A DNA stretch of 49,045 nucleotides from Laspinema palackyanum D2a (GTDB taxonomy: Bacteria; Cyanobacteriota; Cyanobacteriia; Cyanobacteriales; Laspinemataceae), in NCBI GenBank assembly GCA_025370845.1, contig JAMXFF010000008.1, positions 124,913 through 173,957 of the forward strand, given 5' to 3'. Below the pieces are notes generated by a model that saw nothing but the letters and a program-made list of their open reading frames with translations, did no database searches and had not been told where the DNA came from. The position numbers were made by a program, and so were the translations under genes. The first letter of the stretch is position 1, and every line of letters starts with the position of its first letter. Of this stretch, positions 26,207 to 33,715 are shown in pieces.

Positions 26207-27268
26207 ATGCTGCAATTTGAGTCTCAACCCCTTTCCGATTTAGCCCAAAGTCTGCGGACGGTTCGCCAAGCCAAAACGTTTAATAATCCTGAACGATTTA
26301 TCGAAGGGTGGTATTGGGCCATCCGGTCTAAAGACCTGAAAATGGGTCAAGTCAAACCCATCACCCTACAAGGTCGAAACCTGGCAATTTATCGAGGAAC
26401 CGATGGCAAAGTGGTCGCCTTAGATGCTTATTGTCCCCACATGGGTGCTCACCTCGCTGAAGGCAAAGTTGACGGGAATAAATTGGGCTGTTTTTTCCAC
26501 AATTGGAAATATGATAATCGCGGCCACTGTGTGGAAAGTCCCGGCTTAAATAGAACGATTCCCGCCAAAGTTCGGTCTTGGCCGACTTCGGAAACTTATG
26601 GCTTAGTCTGGGTTTGGACCGGCGAGACGCCGCGCCATCCGGTGCCTTTTGTTCCGGAACTGGCAGGAAAAGACTGTGATGCTGGCTTTGGGTTAGGGTT
26701 CCACAAAAACTGTCATCCGAATGTAGTGATGATTAATGCGATCGATGCCCATCATTTTAATACGGTTCATAACCTACCCGTTGAGGTGAAATTCGAGAAA
26801 GAAACTCTCAACGACAACGCCATTATTTTTAGTAACATTACCCGGGGGGGAGACCAATCTTGGTTTATCAATCTGATTCGTCCCCTGTATCAAAATGAAA
26901 TTACCTACAAAATGTGTTATTGGTATGGAAGCACCGGAACTGTGACCGTGGGGCCAGACTTTTTGCACTTTCACATTATGTTTAGTATCCGCCTCAAAGC
27001 CGATGGAAAGGCCGAAGGTCAAACGATCGCCATTACCGAGAAACGTCCCGGTTTGTGGGGATGGCTATTTAATCGAATTGTCTTGTGGATCACCTTGCGG
27101 GTGGGGAATTACTTTGCTAAAGGGGATACCACCTTATTTGAAACGATTAAATTTGATTTAAAAACCCCGACTCTAGCGGATCAATCGATTATTGAGTTTA
27201 TCGAACAAGTAGAAACACAAAAACCGCTCAAATGGGAAACCTGGGAGACAGTTGAGCATCTGTCATAA
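26207..27268 (+). CDS. Rieske non-haem iron oxygenase, KshA/Neverland-like (1)
   Basis: A 353-residue oxygenase. The Rieske [2Fe-2S] ligands are Cys76-x-His78 (AYCPHMGAHL) and Cys95-x2-His98 (CFFHNW). The mononuclear iron site is NAID180-x2-His183-x4-His188 (AIDAHHFNTVH), with Asp307 a candidate third ligand. The opening GWYWAIRSKDLKMGQVKPI and VVALDAYCPHMGAHLAEG resemble the KshA/Neverland group, which acts on sterol or other bulky hydrophobic substrates; the true substrate is unknown. A hydrophobic stretch at 283-298 (LWGWLFNRIVLWITL) suggests membrane association. First gene of a nine-gene plus-strand cluster; it would need an external electron donor such as the ferredoxin at 30809. Confidence 0.88.
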   Translation: MLQFESQPLSDLAQSLRTVRQAKTFNNPERFIEGWYWAIRSKDLKMGQVKPITLQGRNLAIYRGTDGKVVALDAYCPHMGAHLAEGKVDGNKLGCFFHNWKYDNRGHCVESPGLNRTIPAKVRSWPTSETYGLVWVWTGETPRHPVPFVPELAGKDCDAGFGLGFHKNCHPNVVMINAIDAHHFNTVHNLPVEVKFEKETLNDNAIIFSNITRGGDQSWFINLIRPLYQNEITYKMCYWYGSTGTVTVGPDFLHFHIMFSIRLKADGKAEGQTIAITEKRPGLWGWLFNRIVLWITLRVGNYFAKGDTTLFETIKFDLKTPTLADQSIIEFIEQVETQKPLKWETWETVEHLS

Positions 27269-27336
27269 TCCCGACGACTCCGAGAAAAACCCAGGCTAGA
27301 CTACGCCATAATGGAATGGTTGCCACGGAGTCACCG

Positions 27337-28263
27337 ATGAGTCAATCTTTATTTACTACGGCGCAGTTTGACTTACCTCATGTTACAGAAGGCGATAAAT
27401 TGAATCGCCTTCTTTCTGCTGCTTTAAAAAGCAGCATCGGCAATTCGTTGTCAATCCCAGAGGTAGTCACCCCGGCCTATTGGAATTCATCTTACTTTGG
27501 CCTGGATCCGGTGAAAATTTTTCAGGATTCCACTGGGGAAGAACAGCAGCAAATTTTACATTTATGTAGCAATGCACTTCTGGAAGAAGCCTACTTTGTA
27601 GAAAAAGCAGGAGTGGGATACATGGCGAAAATGGTCATGCTGGCAGAAACCACCGAAGAACGGATGCTGTATGGATTATTTGCAGCAGATGAAGCCACCC
27701 ATTTAGCGCAAATTCGGCCATTTTTAGGCGATCGCAACCCAGTAGCAACGGGCGATCGCTTTTTAGAATTACTGGCTGAAATTGTGGAGATGGAGGATAA
27801 AAGCGTCTTAATCTTTGTGATTCAAGTGGTGTTAGAAGGATGGGGACTCAGCCACTATCGCCACCTGGCTAACGACTGTTGCGATCGCGAATTAACCCAA
27901 ATGTTTAGAGGATTTCTTGATGCCGAAGCGCGCCATCACAGTACCGGCGTCACCTTGTGCGATCGCCACGCCATCACCCCGCAATCCCAGAGTGCGATCG
28001 TGGAAATCCTCACCTCATTTTTGCAGATGGTCCAAGTCGGACCCCAACGAGTCCTTCAGGCGATCGCGCAAGTCAAAGGAGATTTATCCCGTCCCCAACA
28101 AATCCAAATCTTCCAAGAATTAGACACCGAAACCCACAGCGCCACACGCCTCCAACTCCTGCGATCGCTCCTCCGCTCCGACCCCACCCATTCTATCATC
28201 AATCACCTAGAAGAAAAAGGCTCATTCACCCCCTACCCCCCAGAAAAATGCGTCCTTCAATAA
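27337..28263 (+). CDS. Ferritin-like di-iron carboxylate protein (1)
   Basis: A 308-residue protein from ATG 27337, which has GGAG 7-8 bases upstream (an in-frame ATG at 27316 adds seven residues). Numbering from 27316, the helix-bundle ligands read Glu91 or Glu96 (LLEEAYFVEKAG), Glu126-x2-His129 (AADEATHL), Glu174 (VVLEGWGLSHY) and Glu204-x2-His207 (LDAEARHHSTG). This is the E...ExxH...E...ExxH pattern of ferritin-like oxygenases and oxidases. It may hydroxylate, desaturate or N-oxygenate a substrate. Within the cluster it follows the first Rieske gene by 68 bases and precedes a spacer with three palindromic repeats. Confidence 0.78.
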   Translation: MSQSLFTTAQFDLPHVTEGDKLNRLLSAALKSSIGNSLSIPEVVTPAYWNSSYFGLDPVKIFQDSTGEEQQQILHLCSNALLEEAYFVEKAGVGYMAKMVMLAETTEERMLYGLFAADEATHLAQIRPFLGDRNPVATGDRFLELLAEIVEMEDKSVLIFVIQVVLEGWGLSHYRHLANDCCDRELTQMFRGFLDAEARHHSTGVTLCDRHAITPQSQSAIVEILTSFLQMVQVGPQRVLQAIAQVKGDLSRPQQIQIFQELDTETHSATRLQLLRSLLRSDPTHSIINHLEEKGSFTPYPPEKCVLQ

Positions 28264-28274
28264 AACCCATCCCC

Positions 28275-28376
28275 CGTTCGTAGTAACGACTTCAGTCGTT
28301 CTCTTATCTTAGTTCGTAGTAACGACTTCAGTCGTTCTCTTATCTTAGTTCGTAGTAACGACTTCAGTCGTTATCC
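28275..28376. repeat. Three palindromic repeats inside the oxygenase cluster
   Basis: Three tandem copies of GTTCGTAGTAACGACTTCAG followed by TCGTTCTC and ttatct-type spacers, at about 36-base spacing. They begin 12 bases after the stop of the first di-iron gene and end 24 bases before the next start. If the cluster is one transcript, three hairpins (AGTAACGACT/AGTCGTTA-type) would form in the mRNA between two genes. Confidence 0.88.
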
Positions 28377-28399
28377 CCCATCCTCCATTCATCCAAATT

Positions 28400-29629
28400 A
28401 TGAACAACATTTTCAACGAACCCAAACCCAACACACTCCTAGAACACGAAAAAATCTACCGAAAACTCCAACTCAACTACCACCGCAATCAACAACAAGA
28501 CCAAACCGCATCAATCGACCAATCTGCCAGCAAATTCTCCTATACCCATTGCCAACAAGAATACTGGAACCCCGAAGAATTTTCCCTCCTCTACGGAACC
28601 CCCCTCTGGGACCAATCCACCCCCAGTCAACGCCTAATCCTAAATCACCTCTATTGGGTCGCTTACTACTCCCAAATCATCTCCGCAGAAATTGCTACAA
28701 TCCTGTTTAATCAAACCAGCGCCGCTGGACTTTATGCTCAGGAAGACTTTCGCTTAGTCTGCGATATGCTTGACCTAGAATCCGCCCAAGAACGGGCACA
28801 TATTAACGCATTTAAAACCATATCAGAACAAGTAGAAGCCGCATTATTTGGCAAACGTATCTTCACCTACCCCATGCGCGGACCCTACACCGAAACAATG
28901 GTACACGCCGATACCAATGCTATAAAAACCTGGTGGAAACAACTACAACTCCGCTACTTTGGAATGCTCTCTTCCGGGAATACCTTTCTAGCTTGTCAGT
29001 ATTTTACCGTGCGGGGAGTGCGAACTTTAAACGGAAAATTGGTCCAACATAAGTTAAGCCAATATTACCAAAATCATCAAGATAAAGAAAATGCTCCAAT
29101 CCCGGCTAAAATCTCTTATTATCATTTTTTAGATGAGAGCTTTCATTTTAACAGTTCCACCCTGTTATCCCATGAAGTAGTAACCTGTTTGAAAAAGCCC
29201 ACCCCATTCGAGACATTTGTCGCCAACCTGGGATTACGCGGATGCCAGAAAGACCACGCTAATTTTTCCGTAGCAATTAATGGCATCTTTTGGTATGACC
29301 CGGCCCTCTATTCGGCCATTTATGAACTGTTGCGATCGCCCATCTTTTCCATGAGTGACCCCGATGCCAAACAGATGATGCAAGATTGCTTTACCCAGGA
29401 AAGTGAAGGACTCCATCGCAGTTATCAAACCCATCAAGAGGCGAGGGCATCCTATCAAGTCTATCTCGAAAAAGTAGACTATGCCTGGAAAAGTAACCGT
29501 GAAATGTCTATTATGGCAGCAACTTCGATTCCTCGCTATCTAGCCACCCAGAAAAAAGCCCTCTCTCGGCGTTTTACTGCTCCTTTTATCCATTCTCAGC
29601 ATCCTTTATTGCAAGTTGCTTTAGATTAA
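28400..29629 (+). CDS. Probable di-iron oxygenase, AurF-like (2)
   Basis: A 409-residue, Gln/Asn-rich protein without signal peptide. Candidate di-iron ligands are Glu97 (SAEIATILFN), Glu131-x2-His134 (SAQERAHINAF), Glu246-x2-His249 (FLDESFHFNSS) and His258-Glu259. The spacing is longer than in ferritins and recalls AurF-type N-oxygenases or other helical di-iron oxygenases, but the match is by motif only. The remaining sequence, with TFLACQYFTVRGVRTL, is not recognised. It lies 136 bases after the first di-iron gene (with three hairpin repeats between) and 31 bases before the second Rieske gene. Having two di-iron proteins side by side suggests successive oxidations. Confidence 0.6.
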   Translation: MNNIFNEPKPNTLLEHEKIYRKLQLNYHRNQQQDQTASIDQSASKFSYTHCQQEYWNPEEFSLLYGTPLWDQSTPSQRLILNHLYWVAYYSQIISAEIATILFNQTSAAGLYAQEDFRLVCDMLDLESAQERAHINAFKTISEQVEAALFGKRIFTYPMRGPYTETMVHADTNAIKTWWKQLQLRYFGMLSSGNTFLACQYFTVRGVRTLNGKLVQHKLSQYYQNHQDKENAPIPAKISYYHFLDESFHFNSSTLLSHEVVTCLKKPTPFETFVANLGLRGCQKDHANFSVAINGIFWYDPALYSAIYELLRSPIFSMSDPDAKQMMQDCFTQESEGLHRSYQTHQEARASYQVYLEKVDYAWKSNREMSIMAATSIPRYLATQKKALSRRFTAPFIHSQHPLLQVALD

Positions 29630-29660
29630 CCTTTATCCATCTCATCCCCCTTAAAATCCC

Positions 29661-30710
29661 ATGAATTCCCGGCAGAATCAAAACACCCAACCTCGAACCG
29701 AGATGCAAATCTTTAATAACTGGGATGTGGTTGCCAAAGGATGGTACATTGCTTGTCCCAGTGAAGAACTGCCTCGAAATAAACCTAAATCCTTGGAAGT
29801 CTGCGGACAGCAAATTGTTCTATTTCGTGGTGAAGATGGCAAAGTCCGCGCCTTAGATGCCTATTGTCCCCATCTTGGAACGGACTTAGGAATTGGGCGA
29901 GTGGATGGGAATTTAATCCGCTGCTATTTTCATCATTGGGCGTTTGATGGAGAGGGAAACTGTCAGGATATTCCCTGTCAATCTAGCATTCCCGAAAAAG
30001 CCCGCTTACAATCTTATGCCACCGATGAAAAATATGGCATGATTTGGGTTTATCCCGATACAAAGGCCCCGGAAGGGGTAGCAGAATTCGATGAACTTAA
30101 GGGGAAAACAGTAATTGCCGTTCGCGATCGCCCCTTTGAACGCACCTGCCATCATCACATTTGCATGATGAATGGGATTGATGCTCAACATCTGCAAACG
30201 GTGCATCAAGTTAATATTAATATGAATCTGACTTTACAGGAAAATAAATCCGGTAGTCTGATGGATTTTACCCTCAGTGGGGAATTTCCAAATACCACCC
30301 CGCGAGAACGACTAGCGCGGAAATTTTTAGGGGAAAATTATGCCTATAGCATGAGATATCAAAATGCTTGTTTGGGGCTGTTAACCACAATGAAAAATGT
30401 TAAATTGCTTCCTCCCTTGCACATGATTTATGCTTATCTTCCCATTGAACCGGGGAAGATTAAGGTGCAAAATATTTATGTAGCCGCCCGTCGTCCGGGA
30501 ATTTTTGGGTGGTTTGTTACCTACTTTTTATTGTTTTGTACGAAGATGCTTTATTTATTTTTGAAGGGGGAAGATGGGAAGATTTATGACAATATTCGGT
30601 ACAATCCCAATGCTTTGCTGAGTATTGATCGCCCGTTGGTGGAGTATATGAAATATGTCGAGCGATTAACGCCTTCGGTTTGGTCAAAAGTTCGGGTTGA
30701 GAGGGAATAA
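29661..30710 (+). CDS. Rieske non-haem iron oxygenase, KshA/Neverland-like (2)
   Basis: A 349-residue paralogue of the oxygenase at 26207. The Rieske ligands are Cys69-x-His71 (AYCPHLGTDL) and Cys88-x2-His91 (CYFHHW). The iron site is NGID174-x2-His177-x4-His182 (GIDAQHLQTVH), with the third acidic ligand in the GEDGKIYD stretch (303-310). A hydrophobic segment at 281-300 (IFGWFVTYFLLFCTKMLYLF) predicts membrane association, as in its paralogue. The second iron-site residue is Gln (AQH) instead of His (AHH). Start MNSRQNQNTQ; conserved sequence begins near residue 17. The ferredoxin gene follows 98 bases downstream. Confidence 0.88.
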   Translation: MNSRQNQNTQPRTEMQIFNNWDVVAKGWYIACPSEELPRNKPKSLEVCGQQIVLFRGEDGKVRALDAYCPHLGTDLGIGRVDGNLIRCYFHHWAFDGEGNCQDIPCQSSIPEKARLQSYATDEKYGMIWVYPDTKAPEGVAEFDELKGKTVIAVRDRPFERTCHHHICMMNGIDAQHLQTVHQVNINMNLTLQENKSGSLMDFTLSGEFPNTTPRERLARKFLGENYAYSMRYQNACLGLLTTMKNVKLLPPLHMIYAYLPIEPGKIKVQNIYVAARRPGIFGWFVTYFLLFCTKMLYLFLKGEDGKIYDNIRYNPNALLSIDRPLVEYMKYVERLTPSVWSKVRVERE

Positions 30711-30732
30711 AAGGTTGTTTGGGGTGGGATTA

Positions 30733-30783
30733 GCAGGAGGCAGAGCCTCCAATTGAGCATTCCCAGGCAGAGCCTGGTAACGA
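30733..30783. repeat. AGGCAGAGCCT hairpin pair upstream of the ferredoxin gene
   Basis: Two adjacent palindromes, GGAGGCAGAGCCTCC and CCAGGCAGAGCCTGG, separated by AATTGAGCATTC, occupy the spacer between the second Rieske gene and the ferredoxin gene. Both centre on the same GGCAGAGCC core with different outer arms. The last hairpin ends about 30 bases before the ferredoxin start, whose Shine-Dalgarno is AAAGGAGG. Confidence 0.75.
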
Positions 30784-30808
30784 GGAATAAATTAAAGGAG
30801 GGGTTTTT

Positions 30809-31096
30809 ATGAAGCGTTGTTTGGTGAGATTTCCAGGGACAAATTATCCAGCGATCGCCTTACCTCAGCATGACAATTTGGCTAATTATTTGACCGTGCA
30901 GAATTCAACGATTTTGTTTGGATGTCGGACGGGAATTTGTGGGACTTGTTTGTGTGTAATTGAGGGAGATATTCCCCCGCCTAATTTGGAGGAAAGAGAG
31001 GTTTTAGAAATTTTAGCACCGGGAAATCCGCAAGCACGGTTAGCTTGTCAGGTGGATGTGACGAATGATATTGCGATCGCCCCTTTTGAGGAATAA
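30809..31096 (+). CDS. Plant-type [2Fe-2S] ferredoxin
   Basis: A 95-residue electron carrier. Cys39-x4-Cys44-x2-Cys47 (GCRTGICGTCLC) and Cys80 (ARLACQ) form the cluster site, with PNLEEREVLE between; the spacing is the standard plant-type one. The N-terminus is shorter than in photosynthetic PetF and the sequence is less acidic, fitting a dedicated donor rather than the photosystem I carrier. It sits five bases ahead of the third Rieske oxygenase and is probably translationally coupled to it, so it is the obvious electron source for the oxygenases here. No ferredoxin reductase gene is in the cluster; the cell's FNR could serve. Confidence 0.92.
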   Translation: MKRCLVRFPGTNYPAIALPQHDNLANYLTVQNSTILFGCRTGICGTCLCVIEGDIPPPNLEEREVLEILAPGNPQARLACQVDVTNDIAIAPFEE

Positions 31097-31101
31097 CTAA
31101 A

Positions 31102-32124
31102 ATGAGATTTGAAGACTTTTGGTATGTGGTGGCGCTTAGTGAGCAACTGAAACCCAAAACAGTGCTTTCGCGGACGATTTTGGGAGAATGGTTAGCTATT
31201 TTTCGGGATGAACAGGGGGACGTGGTGGCATTACGCGATCGCTGTATGCACCGCAATAGTCGCCTCTCTCGTGGCAAAGTCTGCGATGGGATGCTGCATT
31301 GTCCCTATCATGGATGGGTTTATGATAAATCAGGTCAAGTCGTAGCGGTTCCTGCTGAAGGAGAACAGTTTAAAACCCTTGCCTCCCGTCGGACTCATTC
31401 TTATTCAACTCAAGAAAAAGACGGCTATATTTATGTCCGATTAGCAGAGAATCCTAGTCTGAATATCGACCCTTTTCCCATGCCTTATTACGGCGAACCG
31501 GGATGGGAAACCGTTCGCGTGATTAACCGTTTTCGTAACAATGTCACCAATTGTGCAGAAAACTTTATTGATATTCCCCATACTGCCTCAGTGCATCCTG
31601 GGATATTTCGCAAACCCCAGCAAAAACAGTTAGCAATGACTGTGGAACGTCGGGATGGGTCGGTATTTGTTACCTATCGGAATGAAACCACCAATTTGGG
31701 ATGGTATTCCCGGTTTTTAAATCCCCAAGGTGGGGAAATTTACCATAGTGACCGTTTTTCTATGCCAAATGTAACCACTGTGGAATATAAGTTTGGAGAA
31801 AACCGCCGGTTTTTTATTACCAGTCAATCAATTCCCGAGGCAGAAGATTCAACCTTAGTTTATACCGATCTGACCTTTGATTATGGTATTTGGAACAAAA
31901 TTGCTCGTCCTTTTGTGCGCTGGACTGCCCAATATATTATTAAGCAAGATATAGAAATTTTGAGGGTTCAGCAAGAGTTGATTAATAAATATGGCACTCA
32001 ATTTGCCAATACTCCAGCGGATACCATTCATGTCTTTGTCGAATCCATTCGCAAAGCCATTTCAGCCGGGGAAGACCCGAGATTGCTTCCCCCAAAATCT
32101 GTAACGGTTAACTTTTGGGTTTAG
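31102..32124 (+). CDS. Rieske non-haem iron oxygenase (3), VanA/CAO/SxtT-like
   Basis: A 340-residue oxygenase of a different branch from the other two. The Rieske ligands are Cys48-x-His50 (RCMHRNSRLS) and Cys67-x2-His70 (HCPYHGWVYD). The iron site is Asp157-x2-His160-x4-His165 (ENFIDIPHTASVH), with Asp283 (IIKQDIEILRVQQ) the expected third ligand. This is the classical C-M-H...CPYHGW type found in VanA, chlorophyllide a oxygenase-like and SxtT/SxtH-like oxygenases. No hydrophobic tail comparable with the other two is seen. It starts five bases after the ferredoxin stop. The substrate cannot be read from sequence. Confidence 0.88.
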   Translation: MRFEDFWYVVALSEQLKPKTVLSRTILGEWLAIFRDEQGDVVALRDRCMHRNSRLSRGKVCDGMLHCPYHGWVYDKSGQVVAVPAEGEQFKTLASRRTHSYSTQEKDGYIYVRLAENPSLNIDPFPMPYYGEPGWETVRVINRFRNNVTNCAENFIDIPHTASVHPGIFRKPQQKQLAMTVERRDGSVFVTYRNETTNLGWYSRFLNPQGGEIYHSDRFSMPNVTTVEYKFGENRRFFITSQSIPEAEDSTLVYTDLTFDYGIWNKIARPFVRWTAQYIIKQDIEILRVQQELINKYGTQFANTPADTIHVFVESIRKAISAGEDPRLLPPKSVTVNFWV

Positions 32125-32150
32125 GGTTTATCCACAGTATCAGGACATAT

Positions 32151-32876
32151 ATGGCTATTTTTATCGCATTTGTGACCCTGTTAATTTTGACGGTTGCGCG
32201 AACGGAACACTGGGCAAAATTTCAGACAAAATCTTGGCAAGAGTGGCTGTTAGATGGAATTGGCTTATGTTTTCAAGGGATTTTAATTCCGGCGTTGCAA
32301 CTGGTCCTAATTTATCAAGTCTATCAGCATTTTATCCCGGACAGTCGCGCAATTTTTACTTCACCTCCCATCCTCGCATTTGGCCTAAGCTTTGTCGGGG
32401 TAGATTACCTGTATTATTGGAATCATCGCTTGCTCCATAGTCGGGTGTTCTGGGGCTTGCACCTGGTTCATCATACTATGACTGAACGGCAAGTAATCGG
32501 AACTTCTCGCAATACGTTATGGACCAGTTTTTTAATTGTTTATCTCTGGATTCATGCCCTATTTATCTATTTGCTCCAAGACCCGACTGCCTATATTATT
32601 GGGGTAAGTTTGACATCGATTTTAGATTTATGGCGGCATAGTGAAATCGAACCCCTACCCGGAACGATGTTGCATCGCTTGCTCTCCCCTTGGTTGATTT
32701 TACCGATGGATCATGCATGGCATCATGCTCAGGATTCTGCTGGGGTTAATTATGGGGCAAATTTAAAAGTCTGGGACCGATTGCATGGCACAAATTATGA
32801 CAGTAATATCGCCCCAAATGCTTTGGGAATCTCCACCCATTTAACTTTAGCTCAAAAGTTAATTTGGCCGTTTTAA
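32151..32876 (+). CDS. Fatty acid hydroxylase/sterol desaturase superfamily membrane oxygenase
   Basis: A 241-residue integral membrane protein with the superfamily's histidine boxes: His92-x3-His96 (WNHRLLH), His104-x2-His107-His108 (HLVHHT) and His188-x2-His191-His192 (DHAWHHA), with His163 (WRHSEI) as an extra ligand candidate. Membrane segments lie at about 1-17, 34-58, 72-90, 122-142 and 145-160. These di-iron enzymes hydroxylate or desaturate lipids, sterols or carotenoids. The frame opens at TTG 32115, but ATG 32151 (MAIFIAFVTLLILT) is the likelier start. It lies 26 bases after the third Rieske gene. A related sterol-desaturase-like protein (SxtD) occurs in saxitoxin clusters. Confidence 0.87.
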   Translation: MAIFIAFVTLLILTVARTEHWAKFQTKSWQEWLLDGIGLCFQGILIPALQLVLIYQVYQHFIPDSRAIFTSPPILAFGLSFVGVDYLYYWNHRLLHSRVFWGLHLVHHTMTERQVIGTSRNTLWTSFLIVYLWIHALFIYLLQDPTAYIIGVSLTSILDLWRHSEIEPLPGTMLHRLLSPWLILPMDHAWHHAQDSAGVNYGANLKVWDRLHGTNYDSNIAPNALGISTHLTLAQKLIWPF

Positions 32877-32917
32877 CCTGCGGTTTTAGTCGCCTTTAAT
32901 TAATAAAATCAACTCTA

Positions 32918-33547
32918 ATGACCTTACTCAGTCTAATTCTTTCCTTCTTTCCGGCGATCGTCATGGGAATGACGGCAGCATCTTTTCTGTGGATTTGTTT
33001 TTCTCCAGGCATTTTAGGTGTTTTCGCTTTACTTTTTTCTCTGTATGGATTTCCGGTAATGGTTTATCGGATTCACGATTATTTTTATCCCATAAAAGAA
33101 GGAATTTCTTACCTGAAAGGACCCGATTATTCTCCTTGGTGGGGAGGTCATCAAATTCAGGCGATTTATATTACCTTTCCGGCGATTGAATCCGTGTTAA
33201 GGCTGATTCCCGGGGCTTTTTCCCTGTGGTTGAGATTGTGGGGGGCAAAAATTGGCCGAGGGATATATTGGATGCCAATTTTAGAACTGGCCGATCGCGC
33301 ATTATTAGAAGTCGGCGATCGCACCATTGTCGGTCATCGCGTCGGGATTTACAGTCATGTGATTAAACCCAAACATAACAACTTAATGCTGTATGTAAAA
33401 TCCGTCAAAATTGGCAATGATGTGTTTGTCGGGTCCGGGACACATTTCGGTCCGGGAGTCACCATCGCCGATGGTGCTTATCTTCCCATTGCCACCCATC
33501 TTTATCCCAATACTAAAGTCACTCCCCGCCATCATTCCCATAATTAA
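32918..33547 (+). CDS. Membrane protein with left-handed beta-helix (hexapeptide) acyltransferase-like domain
   Basis: A 209-residue protein. Residues 1-50 form two hydrophobic helices (MTLLSLILSFFPAIVMGMT; LGVFALLFSLYGFPVMV). The C-terminal 90 residues show hexapeptide rhythm ([LIV]-G-x-x-x-x): LEVGDRTIVGHRVGIYSH, VKIGNDVFVGSGTHFGPG, VTIADGAYLPIATHLYP. This matches the transferase-type beta-helix used by acyltransferases and by the terminal domain of some NRPS-associated membrane proteins, but the catalytic histidine is not certain. The protein is too short for a complete NRPS-terminal protein, so it may be a split-off domain. It lies 41 bases after the hydroxylase gene. Confidence 0.72.
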   Translation: MTLLSLILSFFPAIVMGMTAASFLWICFSPGILGVFALLFSLYGFPVMVYRIHDYFYPIKEGISYLKGPDYSPWWGGHQIQAIYITFPAIESVLRLIPGAFSLWLRLWGAKIGRGIYWMPILELADRALLEVGDRTIVGHRVGIYSHVIKPKHNNLMLYVKSVKIGNDVFVGSGTHFGPGVTIADGAYLPIATHLYPNTKVTPRHHSHN

Positions 33548-33715
33548 ATTTATATAAAATGCGGATTTTAGGGAATTAATCTGTACAAATAATTAGCGGA
33601 GGATGATGGGGGGTTCTGTTGAAACCATTTCCTTAACTCAGGCCAAATGCCATCGTGCATTTGGCGTTCTCACTTCTTTCGGCTTATTGATTCAGCCCAT
33701 TGTAATCGGACAAAC

